A stretch of 42,760 bases of DNA from Marine Group II euryarchaeote MED-G33 (GCA_002457195.1 NTJU01000002.1:1-42760), one strand, 5' to 3'. Positions 7,830 through 14,713 are shown, counted from the stretch's first letter. Notes: a model not told the origin generated them from the sequence alone. Numbers and translations are program-made.

Positions 7830-8644
7830 AGTTGATCACCTCTTCGTAGATGCTTCATACGAAGCCGCACCAAATTGGACCTGCCTTCGTAATGACGGCT
7901 GAATCCATATCGTAAGAAGAATCCACAGAATACAATCACTGCGACCACTGCTCCAAATCCGAGAAGACCTAGCCAATGGGCGCGGAATGGCGCACCCATG
8001 TGGTGTAGATCCACATGACCGTGGTCATCGGCAGGTGGGGCGACATCGCCATTCCCTGCAAAAATAGTTCGGGTGCTACCAGAATCCTCTCCTTCACCCA
8101 GTGAGAATGAAAGTCGGTTCCAAGCATCTCCTGTTGGTGCACCGTCGCCATTGACACTGTTTCCAGACAACCAGAATGTAACATCACCAGCACCAGAGGC
8201 AGGTGCAGTCCATACGAAATCCCATGCCCGGTCGGTCGGGTTGCTACCTGCTTCAGTATGGGTCAGTGAGTTTTCGTCATCTCCATTTTGGACCATGTCC
8301 TCGTAGCCGGCTCCAGCTGAAAGTGCTCCATCAGAGACTAGCATCGAGAAGCCAGCAGATGCAGTTCCTCCGATTTCAGGGCCTCCAATGATTTCAATTT
8401 TCATCGTGTAGGCTTGGCCTGCTGTGAAGTGGAATGGAACATCTACAATCATGACTGTCACTGAGTCGTCAGGGGTGATTGCATTCCCTGAATGGCAAGT
8501 ACAACCGGTCTTGGCGACATCAGTCCCACCTTCGGCTTCATTGCCAGTGATGCCCGATGGACGGGCTTGTGTTGAGCCAGCAATCAACAAGACGACGAGT
8601 AGTCCAATAAGGACATGTTTCGTTCGACTGGTTGATACTGACAT
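7826..8644 (-). CDS. Secreted, membrane-anchored Reeler/choice-of-anchor-like protein with a CxCH heme-like motif
   Basis: First gene of the respiratory operon, 272 residues from the ATG at 8644 (AGGTGAG upstream; the GTG at 8653 is less likely). A signal peptide (hydrophobic segment ending near STQA), then GCTCHSGN at about residues 48-55, then a beta-rich domain with the FTAGQAYTM and WTAPASGAGDVTFWLSGN signatures of Reeler/choice-of-anchor domains that in bacteria usually follow a CxxCH motif. Near the C-terminus is a His-rich stretch (DDHGHVDLHHMG), a membrane helix and a basic cytoplasmic tail. The Cys-Thr-Cys-His motif is one residue shorter than a canonical c-type heme site. It could be an atypical cytochrome c, a metal site, or a degenerate remnant. 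Its location suggests it meets the Rieske protein outside the membrane. Confidence 0.72.
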   Translation of the reverse strand: MSVSTSRTKHVLIGLLVVLLIAGSTQARPSGITGNEAEGGTDVAKTGCTCHSGNAITPDDSVTVMIVDVPFHFTAGQAYTMKIEIIGGPEIGGTASAGFSMLVSDGALSAGAGYEDMVQNGDDENSLTHTEAGSNPTDRAWDFVWTAPASGAGDVTFWLSGNSVNGDGAPTGDAWNRLSFSLGEGEDSGSTRTIFAGNGDVAPPADDHGHVDLHHMGAPFRAHWLGLLGFGAVVAVIVFCGFFLRYGFSRHYEGRSNLVRLRMKHLRRGDQL

Positions 8645-8687
8645 AGTAGCCACTCACCTACGGTGAACGTTCGACTTGAAATCCCTC

Positions 8688-8694
8688 CATAAAC
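8688..8694 (-). promoter_or_regulatory. Candidate TATA box of the respiratory operon
   Basis: On the minus strand GTTTATGGA lies about 45 bases upstream of the ATG at 8644, leaving room for a short leader that contains the AGGTGAG ribosome-binding site. It is the best TATA-like element in the divergent 158-base intergenic region. Inferred from position and composition only. Confidence 0.35.
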
Positions 8695-8700
8695 GTTCCC

Positions 8701-8759
8701 TGCTCGACACGAGCAAAACCGTCCGCAGTGGGTCGAATTTCGCGCGCACGCTCGCGAGC
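8701..8759. promoter_or_regulatory. Two related palindromes in the divergent promoter region, possible operators
   Basis: TGCTCGACACGAGCA (8701-8715) is a perfect inverted repeat with 6-base arms and a 3-base spacer. GCTCGCGAGC (8750-8759) is a 10-base palindrome made of the same half-site. Both lie between the respiratory operon and the TPR gene, the first just upstream of the TATA-like element. Repeated half-sites are typical of a dimeric regulator; which one is unknown. Confidence 0.35.
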
Positions 8760-8802
8760 AGCCTAACGCAGTTGTGAATAGTCCCTAGGCTTTCCCACGG
8801 CC

Positions 8803-9108
8803 ATGGCGGAGCGAGCATGGGAAAACACCTACAATCTCTCAGATGAGCAATTTGAGCAACTTGAAGCGGCTGAGGTTTTGATGGAGGGGATGGATTTGTC
8901 CGGCGCCGAGAGATTGTTGTTGAGCATGCTTGAACAGGCCGAAGATTGTGTACCGGTTCTTTCCAATTTGGGCTACTTGTATGGCAAGCATCTTTCCGAG
9001 TTCGAAACCGCAGTTGAATACTATGATCGAGTTTTGGAAATCGAACCCGACAACCCATGGGCTCGTGATGCGCGTCGAAGATATTCAAGATATATTGGAC
9101 GAGATTGA
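8803..9108 (+). CDS. Small TPR-repeat protein
   Basis: A 101-residue acidic, helical protein. Residues about 50-85 match the tetratricopeptide consensus (VLSNLGYLYGKHLSEFETA then YYDRVLEIEPDNPWA), with a less regular helical pair before it, so about two TPR units. TPR proteins act as protein-binding scaffolds; no partner can be named. No strong ribosome-binding site precedes the ATG, so the message may be leaderless. It lies 39 bases before the FtsZ-like gene in the same direction, so the two may be one transcript. Confidence 0.72.
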   Translation: MAERAWENTYNLSDEQFEQLEAAEVLMEGMDLSGAERLLLSMLEQAEDCVPVLSNLGYLYGKHLSEFETAVEYYDRVLEIEPDNPWARDARRRYSRYIGRD

Positions 9109-9147
9109 TTCACAAACCCTCATGACCCCCCTTGTTCAAGCCACATC

Positions 9148-10080
9148 ATGGAGGATGGTGCGTTACTCATTGCTGGTATCGGCAGTTTGGGTTGCACTTG
9201 GGCAAAAGCCGCACAATCCAGAGTCTCGGAATGGACGGACCTCACTTTGGTGGATGCAGATAATAGATCGATGGAAGATGCCCGCCATGCAAATTGCTTG
9301 CTGCTTGGAGACTCGCCTACCGAAGTTGGGTGCGCCGGTATGCCACAACTTGCTGAGGCTCGCATGCGCTCACTACAACCCATCGCCTCACATTTTCTAG
9401 AACGGGCTGAACTGGTTCTATTACTGACCGGGCTTGGTGGAGGTTCAGGATCGGGTGCATCCGTTGAATTTGCCCGACAAGCCGTACAGTCGGGTTGCTT
9501 GGTCATCTCTGTTGCCGCGATGCCGTTCGAATCTCAAAGCGAGCGTCAGAAAATTGCTGAAGAATCTCTTACTCGTTTGTCAAAAGTCAGTCATGTCTGT
9601 GTTGAACTCAGCCTTGATCGAATGGCTTGGCAGGCACGTGAGCGAGGGGTGGATTGGCAACAGGGTTCTGCCTGGGTGGAAGAACTCTGTGAGGGTCTAA
9701 TGCGAACCCTGGCCAATGTTGGACTAATCAATCTGGATTTGATGGATTTACGAGCAATTGTTTCCAAATCAGGAGCCTCCACCCTCCTCGTAGCAGAGGG
9801 GCATTGCGATGAAGCTCAGGAACTGTATCGGAGAGCCCGATCATCCCCACTCGCTGCGATGTCGGTTGGGGGTGCGACAGGGTGCCTCTTACAGGTTGAA
9901 GGAGGCCCGCATATGACACTAAAGCAGGTTGAAGCGGTTTCAGCAGCGTTTACAGACGGCCTTTCGGCCGATGCACAGGTCATTCTCGGGGCTCGGGTGT
10001 CACCCGACCTTGAAGAACGAATGCGGGTTGTAGCCGTCGTCAGTGGTTTGCCACGAGGTGCATCAGATGGGTTGGTTTAA
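9148..10080 (+). CDS. Divergent FtsZ/tubulin-superfamily GTPase-like protein
   Basis: A 310-residue protein with an FtsZ layout. The N-terminal beta-alpha unit has GIGSLG at the place of the FtsZ GVGGAG loop. Residues 93-103 contain GLGGGSGSG, corresponding to the GGGTGTG tubulin signature (T4), with both Thr replaced by Ser. NLDLMD at 195-200 corresponds to the T7 catalytic loop NxDFAD and keeps both Asp. The C-terminal half follows the FtsZ pattern (SPLA, GATGCLLQVEGGPHMTLKQV, the ADAQVILGARV-like strand and a final ERMRVVAVVSG). FtsZ polymerises with GTP at the division site. The short length, no visible C-terminal tail peptide and altered loops suggest a paralogue rather than the main division FtsZ, but this is not certain. 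Confidence 0.8.
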   Translation: MEDGALLIAGIGSLGCTWAKAAQSRVSEWTDLTLVDADNRSMEDARHANCLLLGDSPTEVGCAGMPQLAEARMRSLQPIASHFLERAELVLLLTGLGGGSGSGASVEFARQAVQSGCLVISVAAMPFESQSERQKIAEESLTRLSKVSHVCVELSLDRMAWQARERGVDWQQGSAWVEELCEGLMRTLANVGLINLDLMDLRAIVSKSGASTLLVAEGHCDEAQELYRRARSSPLAAMSVGGATGCLLQVEGGPHMTLKQVEAVSAAFTDGLSADAQVILGARVSPDLEERMRVVAVVSGLPRGASDGLV

Positions 10081-11447
10081 TCCAAATCAACCAATTCAAT
10101 ATCATCGTCTACTGTCACGGGTGGAGGTATATCGAGTTGGATTTCATTTCCTACATCATCCTCGACATCTACAGTGACTTCACCGTCGTAATCCTCTGAA
10201 GTCCCTTCGTGATGTTCATCGTCCACATGATTGTCGCCCCCGTCTAGTTCTTCTCTGGCCGAATCCAACCATCTGGAAAGTTGTCCTATTCTCCAAGCAT
10301 GAATCCACATCATGGTTCCCGCTGTGATCAGGTGGCCAATACCGATGGTTGCTGACATGCCGATGCCGCCAATCGCCCCGCCCGAAAGTTTCGACCCTAG
10401 TACTGCAATCATTGCGATTGAACCTGAATACGCCATACCGAAAGACAAGCCCCAGAATACCGCATTCTGTTTTGTAAACAGCTTGAATCCTCTTCGGTGT
10501 GTATCTTTGGCCAAACTCCAAATGGCCGCAATCACGGTCATGACCATCAGAACGAACTCTTCAATGACCAGGAAAACACCCCAGTCATCAGCAATGAATC
10601 TCCTGTAGGCGCTGAGGAGATGCCATGTGACGAAAAGTTGCATGAACAAACCCCAAGCAAAACCAAATGCAGCAGTGTCTTTTCGCTCAGAATCAATTAC
10701 GCGTCGTTCGGTTGTGTACCAGAACAGAATGCCTTGGATTCCGATTGCCGCCAGGCCGAATAACAAGGCCTTCAATGCTTCCAAAGAAATTAGCGAATCA
10801 CTGTTTTCAGCACCTTGTACAAGCCCCCAGTATGACAGCGTCGCAAAGGTTCCAATAATGGCCATATGCAGCGTCGTTGAAGTGAAGCGTTTGGATTTAC
10901 GTTGGATCGATGCAATCCCCACGGCCCTCCCTCCGACAAAAATCCGTAGACTGGATGAAAGAGCCCTTCCTTGCGCCAATGACCACACCACAAATAGGCC
11001 ACCAAGTGCCATCGCCCAATACTCAACTTGATCGGCACCAGCATCTGAATTGAGGAATCCTGCAATTAGAATAAAGGGGATTAAACCGAGTAATAACGGT
11101 GAAATCCAAGAGGTGATGACCCGGACAAAGAAAAGCATAATTTTCTCAGAAAATGGAATATCTTTAGGCAGAGGTTGGAAATGACTGAAACGATGGATTA
11201 TTTCCATTTCCTGCATCCAAGCAGTCATGGCATACCCAATCGAAAGCCCAACATAACCAGCAATTCCAATGGCGAATAATGAATCAGAATCAGAAGATGA
11301 CAGAAGATATAGGCCAGTACCTGCCAAACCCAAGAGGATGATGTGCGGTAGTGTGGCTGGACTCAATAGATTACGAATGACATCAGAGATTGTTGGTGAT
11401 ACAACCGCTTCCTCTGAATCATCCATCACTTCCTCAGAATCATCCAT
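10077..11447 (-). CDS. Polytopic membrane protein with acidic C-terminal tail, unknown
   Basis: 456 residues from the ATG at 11447. The frame stays open upstream to 11657, but that part runs over the divergent Pop5-like gene and looks non-coding. The N-terminus contains a short duplicated unit (MDDSEE, MDDSEE). Then come about nine or ten hydrophobic helices spread over residues 35-385, followed by an acidic cytoplasmic tail of about 70 residues rich in D, E and V with a PPP stretch. I do not recognise a transporter or enzyme family. Its stop overlaps the convergent FtsZ-like gene by 4 bases. Confidence 0.72.
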   Translation of the reverse strand: MDDSEEVMDDSEEAVVSPTISDVIRNLLSPATLPHIILLGLAGTGLYLLSSSDSDSLFAIGIAGYVGLSIGYAMTAWMQEMEIIHRFSHFQPLPKDIPFSEKIMLFFVRVITSWISPLLLGLIPFILIAGFLNSDAGADQVEYWAMALGGLFVVWSLAQGRALSSSLRIFVGGRAVGIASIQRKSKRFTSTTLHMAIIGTFATLSYWGLVQGAENSDSLISLEALKALLFGLAAIGIQGILFWYTTERRVIDSERKDTAAFGFAWGLFMQLFVTWHLLSAYRRFIADDWGVFLVIEEFVLMVMTVIAAIWSLAKDTHRRGFKLFTKQNAVFWGLSFGMAYSGSIAMIAVLGSKLSGGAIGGIGMSATIGIGHLITAGTMMWIHAWRIGQLSRWLDSAREELDGGDNHVDDEHHEGTSEDYDGEVTVDVEDDVGNEIQLDIPPPVTVDDDIELVDLD

Positions 11448-11499
11448 CAAACACTGCGAGTGTGCGAGGCCTGTTAAGTCCGACGACTGTCCGAGCACC

Positions 11500-11781
11500 A
11501 TGGCCAAGCGTTTGACCAAGGCACTCCGTGATAAGAGGCGCTGGGTTGGTTTGTCCGTCAATAGCTGTGCAAACCGGGCTGAGTTGAAATCAAAAATTGA
11601 AAAGATGGCTCCAGTTGATGATTGGAAACTGATGGACTTCTCTGATGGGAAAGCCATATTGAGGATACTACTGAAAAACCAAAATGAATGGAGAAAAATA
11701 TTGGAAAATCCCGATCAAGACATACATTCAGTCACAATGTCTGGGAAAATACGTTTGGTCCGTGAGAGATTAGAATTGTGA
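11500..11781 (+). CDS. rnp2: Probable RNase P protein component 2 (Pop5 family)
   Basis: A 93-residue basic protein. The N-terminal LRDKRRWVGL matches the LRDKKRYIAF block of archaeal Pop5; WKLMDF and AILRILL fit the central strands; VTMSGKIRLVRERL fits the conserved GVSGTIKRLKRKF end. Archaeal Pop5 is about 110-140 residues, so this is a short member. It would help fold the catalytic domain of RNase P RNA in tRNA 5' processing. ATG at 11500 is chosen because upstream in-frame sequence is antisense to the start of the divergent membrane-protein gene. The call rests on pattern memory, not on a search. Confidence 0.65.
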   Translation: MAKRLTKALRDKRRWVGLSVNSCANRAELKSKIEKMAPVDDWKLMDFSDGKAILRILLKNQNEWRKILENPDQDIHSVTMSGKIRLVRERLEL

Positions 11782-11803
11782 TTTAAACAGCCATTCTATA
11801 GAA

Positions 11804-11811
11804 TTTATAAA
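11804..11811 (+). promoter_or_regulatory. TATA box upstream of the membrane-anchored protein gene
   Basis: TTTATAAA stands in an AT-rich stretch after the Pop5-like gene. With the usual archaeal spacing of about 26 bases, transcription would start near 11834, which makes translation starts at 11817 or 11820 unlikely and supports the ATGs at 11844 or 11871. Confidence 0.5.
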
Positions 11812-11870
11812 TTATTTTGATGATTTATCGCTCAGCCAAATTGATGTGCTTGGCGTGTTTCGGCGAACAT

Positions 11871-12374
11871 ATGGGAGGAGGCGGTGATGCTCCGAGCGTT
11901 CCGGTTTGGGACATGGCTATTCTTGCTGGTGCGACCATATTCTTGTCGACACTGGTCATTGTATCTCCTTGGACACAACCCCTCACATATTCCTTGGATG
12001 GGTCGCCCGAAGAAATCCTCACAGTCCACACAGGTATGTCCTCAGGGACATTGACTTTCGAAGCTGAATGTTTGGATGATCCCTGCCAAGTTCTCACTGT
12101 TTGGCTCATCCCTCACGATGGTGCTGAGAGTTGGGATGGCAGTTTATCTGGTGCACAAGAGGTGGATTTGTTGGATCAGAGCACCTCCGAAACCACAAAA
12201 TCACTCAATGATCCTCTATCGGGCGAATATCGAATCATCCTCGATGGGGATGGCGAGTATCTGTTTGAGGCCACTGTGAACCGTGACATACCGCACGAGT
12301 TCGTACCCGCAATTATTGGGGCATTGCTCGTTGTATGGGGGATTTGGAGAAAGCAGCAAGAGGACATGGATTAG
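11871..12374 (+). CDS. Membrane-anchored protein with an extracytoplasmic beta domain, unknown
   Basis: 167 residues from the ATG at 11871. A short N-terminal segment is followed by a membrane helix (about residues 13-32), then a beta-strand-rich domain of about 100 residues with a Cys pair (ECLDDPC) that could form a disulfide, a second helix near the C-terminus (about 140-158) and a charged tail. No family was recognised. ATG codons at 11820 and 11844 are in frame; the TATA position excludes the first and leaves 11844 as an alternative. The stop overlaps the convergent methyltransferase/biotin ligase gene by 4 bases. Confidence 0.6.
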   Translation: MGGGGDAPSVPVWDMAILAGATIFLSTLVIVSPWTQPLTYSLDGSPEEILTVHTGMSSGTLTFEAECLDDPCQVLTVWLIPHDGAESWDGSLSGAQEVDLLDQSTSETTKSLNDPLSGEYRIILDGDGEYLFEATVNRDIPHEFVPAIIGALLVVWGIWRKQQEDMD

Positions 12375-13753
12375 TCCCAGACCCAGTCAATGTCATGAGT
12401 AGATGTCACCAACCCATTTTTGGTTCTCAAGCCACCATTATCATCCAAACCATATGCGGTGGGGCGGCCTTCAGAAAGGCCACATCGCATTGCAGCATAG
12501 ATTGTATTGAGGACATCTTCTTTGTTTAATTCTGCAACCCGAGGATGGACCTCTAGTAGAGAAGATATCGATGCATGGATGATTGGTAACAGTTCCTCAA
12601 AGGAATATGGTGTTAATGTGGCCCATCCAGCAGTTTGATCTAAATTTGCAATGGGTTTTCGATTCATACCAATTCCCAATACAAGTTGTACATTCTCTCC
12701 CTGGGTTTTACCCTCCACTAGCACACCACATAATTTCCCAAATGCATCCTCTTGCCTCAGCCAAATATCATTGGGCCATTTCACCCGGACTCCAATTTCT
12801 TCCAAACGAGCCACATGAGACCAAGAATGACTGGGTAACCCCCAATCTAGTGTAGCGGATAAAGAATCCAATATTGCAATTGTAGCAGCCATTTGTATGA
12901 ACTCAGGGGACTGGTTTATAGAATTTACAGACAACGCCCAACTCCCCATCAAGCCTTCGGTTGAGTTGAACCATTCTCTCCCTGAGTAACCTCGCCCTGA
13001 AACTTGTTGATCCGTACTAACAAATGTCCCTTGTTGAATCATGCCTAAGCTGAAGATCTCGTCATTGGTGGATTGGCACGTCGGCAATCGTTTGCTCGAT
13101 GCACCTTCAAATGGTCGCCAACATGCGATTACAGTCAGCCTTTCATCACCAATCACTTTGTGGCAAACATTCCGCGTGGCCCATCCATTTCTGCGCCATT
13201 CACTTCCGATTGCCTCGCCAATCTGATTTGAACTGTGTAAGAATAGAATGACTCCCTCTTCATTCAAAAGTGTTGGATTCGATTGAATGGCTTGTAAAAG
13301 ATGAGTTGATTGGTGGTCTCCAATCAGTGCAGAGTCCTCCATTGGGCCCAATGAGTTCCGGGGGTCTGGCTCGATATAGGGCAAATTCCAAGCGATTACA
13401 TCAACGCCTTCTTCGGGCATCCACTGCCCGAAATACCCGGGGCCACCTTCTTTGATTTGCATATCCAGGTCGAATCCGTTTGCAGCAGCATTTCCGCGAG
13501 TTGCAGCGACTGCAAGAGGGTTGATGTCGCATGCGTTGACATTCCACCCACGCTTTGCTGCTGCGATTGTTATTGCACCACTACCGCACCCAATTTCAAG
13601 CAGACGTTTATTCTGCCCGGAACCCATCTCGGCGATGACCTGATCCAATAGGCTCGAATCCTCTCTCGGGGGGTAAACAGTAGGAGGGATATTCAGTACA
13701 ATTTCCCCCAGGCCACTCGCCAACCAATTCGCAACGGTGGCTTTCTGATTCAT
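12371..13753 (-). CDS. Fusion of HemK/PrmC-like methyltransferase and biotin-protein ligase (BirA)
   Basis: 460 residues with two enzymes in one chain. Residues 1-215: a class I methyltransferase with PPREDSSLLDQV before the fold (as in HemK2/Mtq2-type enzymes), SAM motif LEIGCGSG (52-59), acidic ACDINPLAV after strand 2 and NLPY (123-126) at the NPPY glutamine/adenine-methylation motif. Residues 228-460: biotin ligase with QSTNDE, SGRGYSGREW (252-261), KWPNDIW (325-331), GKLCGVLVEG and LGIGMN, the biotinyl-AMP site pattern of BirA. The first would methylate a protein Gln such as in a release factor, the second biotinylate a carboxyl carrier protein. TTG at 13780 gives nine more residues; ATG at 13753 is preferred. 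Confidence 0.88.
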   Translation of the reverse strand: MNQKATVANWLASGLGEIVLNIPPTVYPPREDSSLLDQVIAEMGSGQNKRLLEIGCGSGAITIAAAKRGWNVNACDINPLAVAATRGNAAANGFDLDMQIKEGGPGYFGQWMPEEGVDVIAWNLPYIEPDPRNSLGPMEDSALIGDHQSTHLLQAIQSNPTLLNEEGVILFLHSSNQIGEAIGSEWRRNGWATRNVCHKVIGDERLTVIACWRPFEGASSKRLPTCQSTNDEIFSLGMIQQGTFVSTDQQVSGRGYSGREWFNSTEGLMGSWALSVNSINQSPEFIQMAATIAILDSLSATLDWGLPSHSWSHVARLEEIGVRVKWPNDIWLRQEDAFGKLCGVLVEGKTQGENVQLVLGIGMNRKPIANLDQTAGWATLTPYSFEELLPIIHASISSLLEVHPRVAELNKEDVLNTIYAAMRCGLSEGRPTAYGLDDNGGLRTKNGLVTSTHDIDWVWD

Positions 13754-13981
13754 CAATTGGAGTTCTCTTTCTATTGACAACTACGCCACACGCCCCCTAT
13801 TTGCCACTCCACACCTGTCAATTTGATGAATATTCGCCAAACCTTTATGTGAATTTTTGACTACGGAAGGTTGAGCGGTTCCGCCCCCGGAACTGAGGAT
13901 TATCCCCGAGCCACAGGCAGGACCTATGGCGTAAGGCTTTTGAATACCCCGTCGGTCCGCGGAAGGCCCAGAGACAGCCAT
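13754..13981. other. Non-coding stretch upstream of tRNA-Lys with a GC-rich, structured part
   Basis: No credible gene covers these 228 bases; the only long frame on the minus strand also reads through the tRNA. From about 13866 the sequence becomes GC-rich and contains a stem-loop with 6-base arms GTTCCG/CGGAAC and loop CCCC (13878-13893), a second possible pairing GGACC (13920-13924) with GGTCC (13954-13958), and GGCCCA (13965-13970) that can pair with TGGGCC at the tRNA 5' end (13981-13986). A small structured RNA or a processed tRNA leader is possible. Confidence 0.35.
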
Positions 13982-14055
13982 GGGCCTGTAGCTTAGCCAG
14001 GTAGAGCGTCCGGCTTTTAACCGGATGGCCAAGGGTTCGAATCCCTTCAGGCCCG
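13982..14055 (+). tRNA. tRNA-Lys (anticodon UUU)
   Basis: A full cloverleaf can be drawn: acceptor GGGCCTG with CAGGCCC (7 pairs), D-arm GCTT...GAGC, anticodon stem TCCGG/CCGGA around loop CTTTTAA with anticodon TTT, variable region TGGCC, T-arm AAGGG TTCGAAT CCCTT, and discriminator G. No CCA is encoded and no intron is present. It lies just upstream of the RNA polymerase operon on the same strand; a run of six T at 14078-14083 may end its transcript. Confidence 0.96.
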
Positions 14056-14077
14056 CTCTATCTGGCTCGGTTGCGGG

Positions 14078-14083
14078 TTTTTT
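14078..14083 (+). terminator. Oligo-T stretch after tRNA-Lys
   Basis: TTTTTT follows GCGGG about 23 bases after the tRNA. T-rich tracts end archaeal transcription, and this one lies between the tRNA and rpoH. Whether it stops or only attenuates read-through into rpoH cannot be told. Confidence 0.35.
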
Positions 14084-14113
14084 GGCCGATTTGGGAAAGC
14101 TGGGGGGCATCAA

Positions 14114-14701
14114 ATGGTCGTAAAGAGTTCAACGAAGAAGCGATTGGTAGAATTGGGAGTTCAAGAAGAACATGCCCACAAACTTGCTGACGATGCAAAT
14201 ATGGACGCCATCAAACAAATGAGTGTCGAACAGGTTGCAAAGAAAGTAGGGATTGACACAGACAGCGCTGAACTTGAGAAGATCATGGGAATTATTCGCG
14301 AACAAGGAACTCGCAAACGAACCCGTTCTCGCCGAATCACAATTTCTCAAAAGGCAATCGATGACGATGACATTCCAACTGGTAGCGATCGTTTCAATGC
14401 CCTAAATCACGAACTCGTACCTCACCACGAACTGTTGCCGTCCGAGGAAGAGGCAACAGCCTTGGCACCATGGAAACTGGAAATGCCAGACATTTCTGGT
14501 GAGGGTACGCGCCTGGCCAAAGAATTACTCCCCAAAATACTCATCACTGATCCAGCGGTTCAGGCTCTGAAAGAAATGGAAGAGACTGCGAACGACGAAT
14601 TGCCAGCAGGTTGGCTTACCAACCGCGTAGTTCGTGTTCAACGCTATAGTCGATCATCTGGCACTACGACTGCTTACCGCTTAATTGTGGAGGAAAACTG
14701 A
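14114..14701 (+). CDS. rpoH: RNA polymerase subunit H (Rpb5-like) with an extra N-terminal domain
   Basis: 195 residues, more than twice a normal archaeal RpoH (about 75-85). The RpoH fold is the C-terminal part: HELVPHHELLPSEEEA, then LPKILITDPAV and the end strand TTTAYRLIVEEN. The first 65 residues form a helical domain followed by a basic linker (RKRTRSRR). That domain is clearly homologous to the N-terminus of RpoA2 in the same operon: both begin MVVKS, then TKK, GVQEE and HKLADD at the same positions. RpoH joins the assembled polymerase in the lower jaw near downstream DNA. It is the first gene of the rpoH-B-A1-A2-rpl30e operon, with 12 bases to rpoB. Confidence 0.93.
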   Translation: MVVKSSTKKRLVELGVQEEHAHKLADDANMDAIKQMSVEQVAKKVGIDTDSAELEKIMGIIREQGTRKRTRSRRITISQKAIDDDDIPTGSDRFNALNHELVPHHELLPSEEEATALAPWKLEMPDISGEGTRLAKELLPKILITDPAVQALKEMEETANDELPAGWLTNRVVRVQRYSRSSGTTTAYRLIVEEN

Positions 14702-14713
14702 GGAGGAATCAAC

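Noticed and set aside
8654-9088. Minus-strand frame opposite the TPR gene
   Set aside because: It is Pro/Arg/Ser-rich like a shadow frame and overlaps a well-supported TPR gene.
11405-11447. Short tandem repeat that might be a CRISPR or VNTR
   Set aside because: Only two in-frame units of about 21 bases inside a coding start; no spacers, so not an array.
11269-11499. Upstream extension of the Pop5-like gene
   Set aside because: It is antisense to the membrane protein gene, low-complexity (Ser/Glu), and the Pop5 pattern begins right after the ATG at 11500.
11448-11657. Upstream extension of the polytopic membrane protein gene
   Set aside because: It is antisense to the Pop5-like gene, has no membrane or family pattern, and a good ATG with a typical start exists at 11447.
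13820-13895. Possible C/D box RNA (TGATGA and CTGA present)
   Set aside because: No internal D'/C' boxes and no terminal pairing; the motifs are short enough to occur by chance.
13781-14113. Minus-strand frame of 110 codons
   Set aside because: It reads straight through the tRNA-Lys gene in antisense and contains the RLKAGRSTWLSYRP-like peptide that antisense tRNA translations commonly give.
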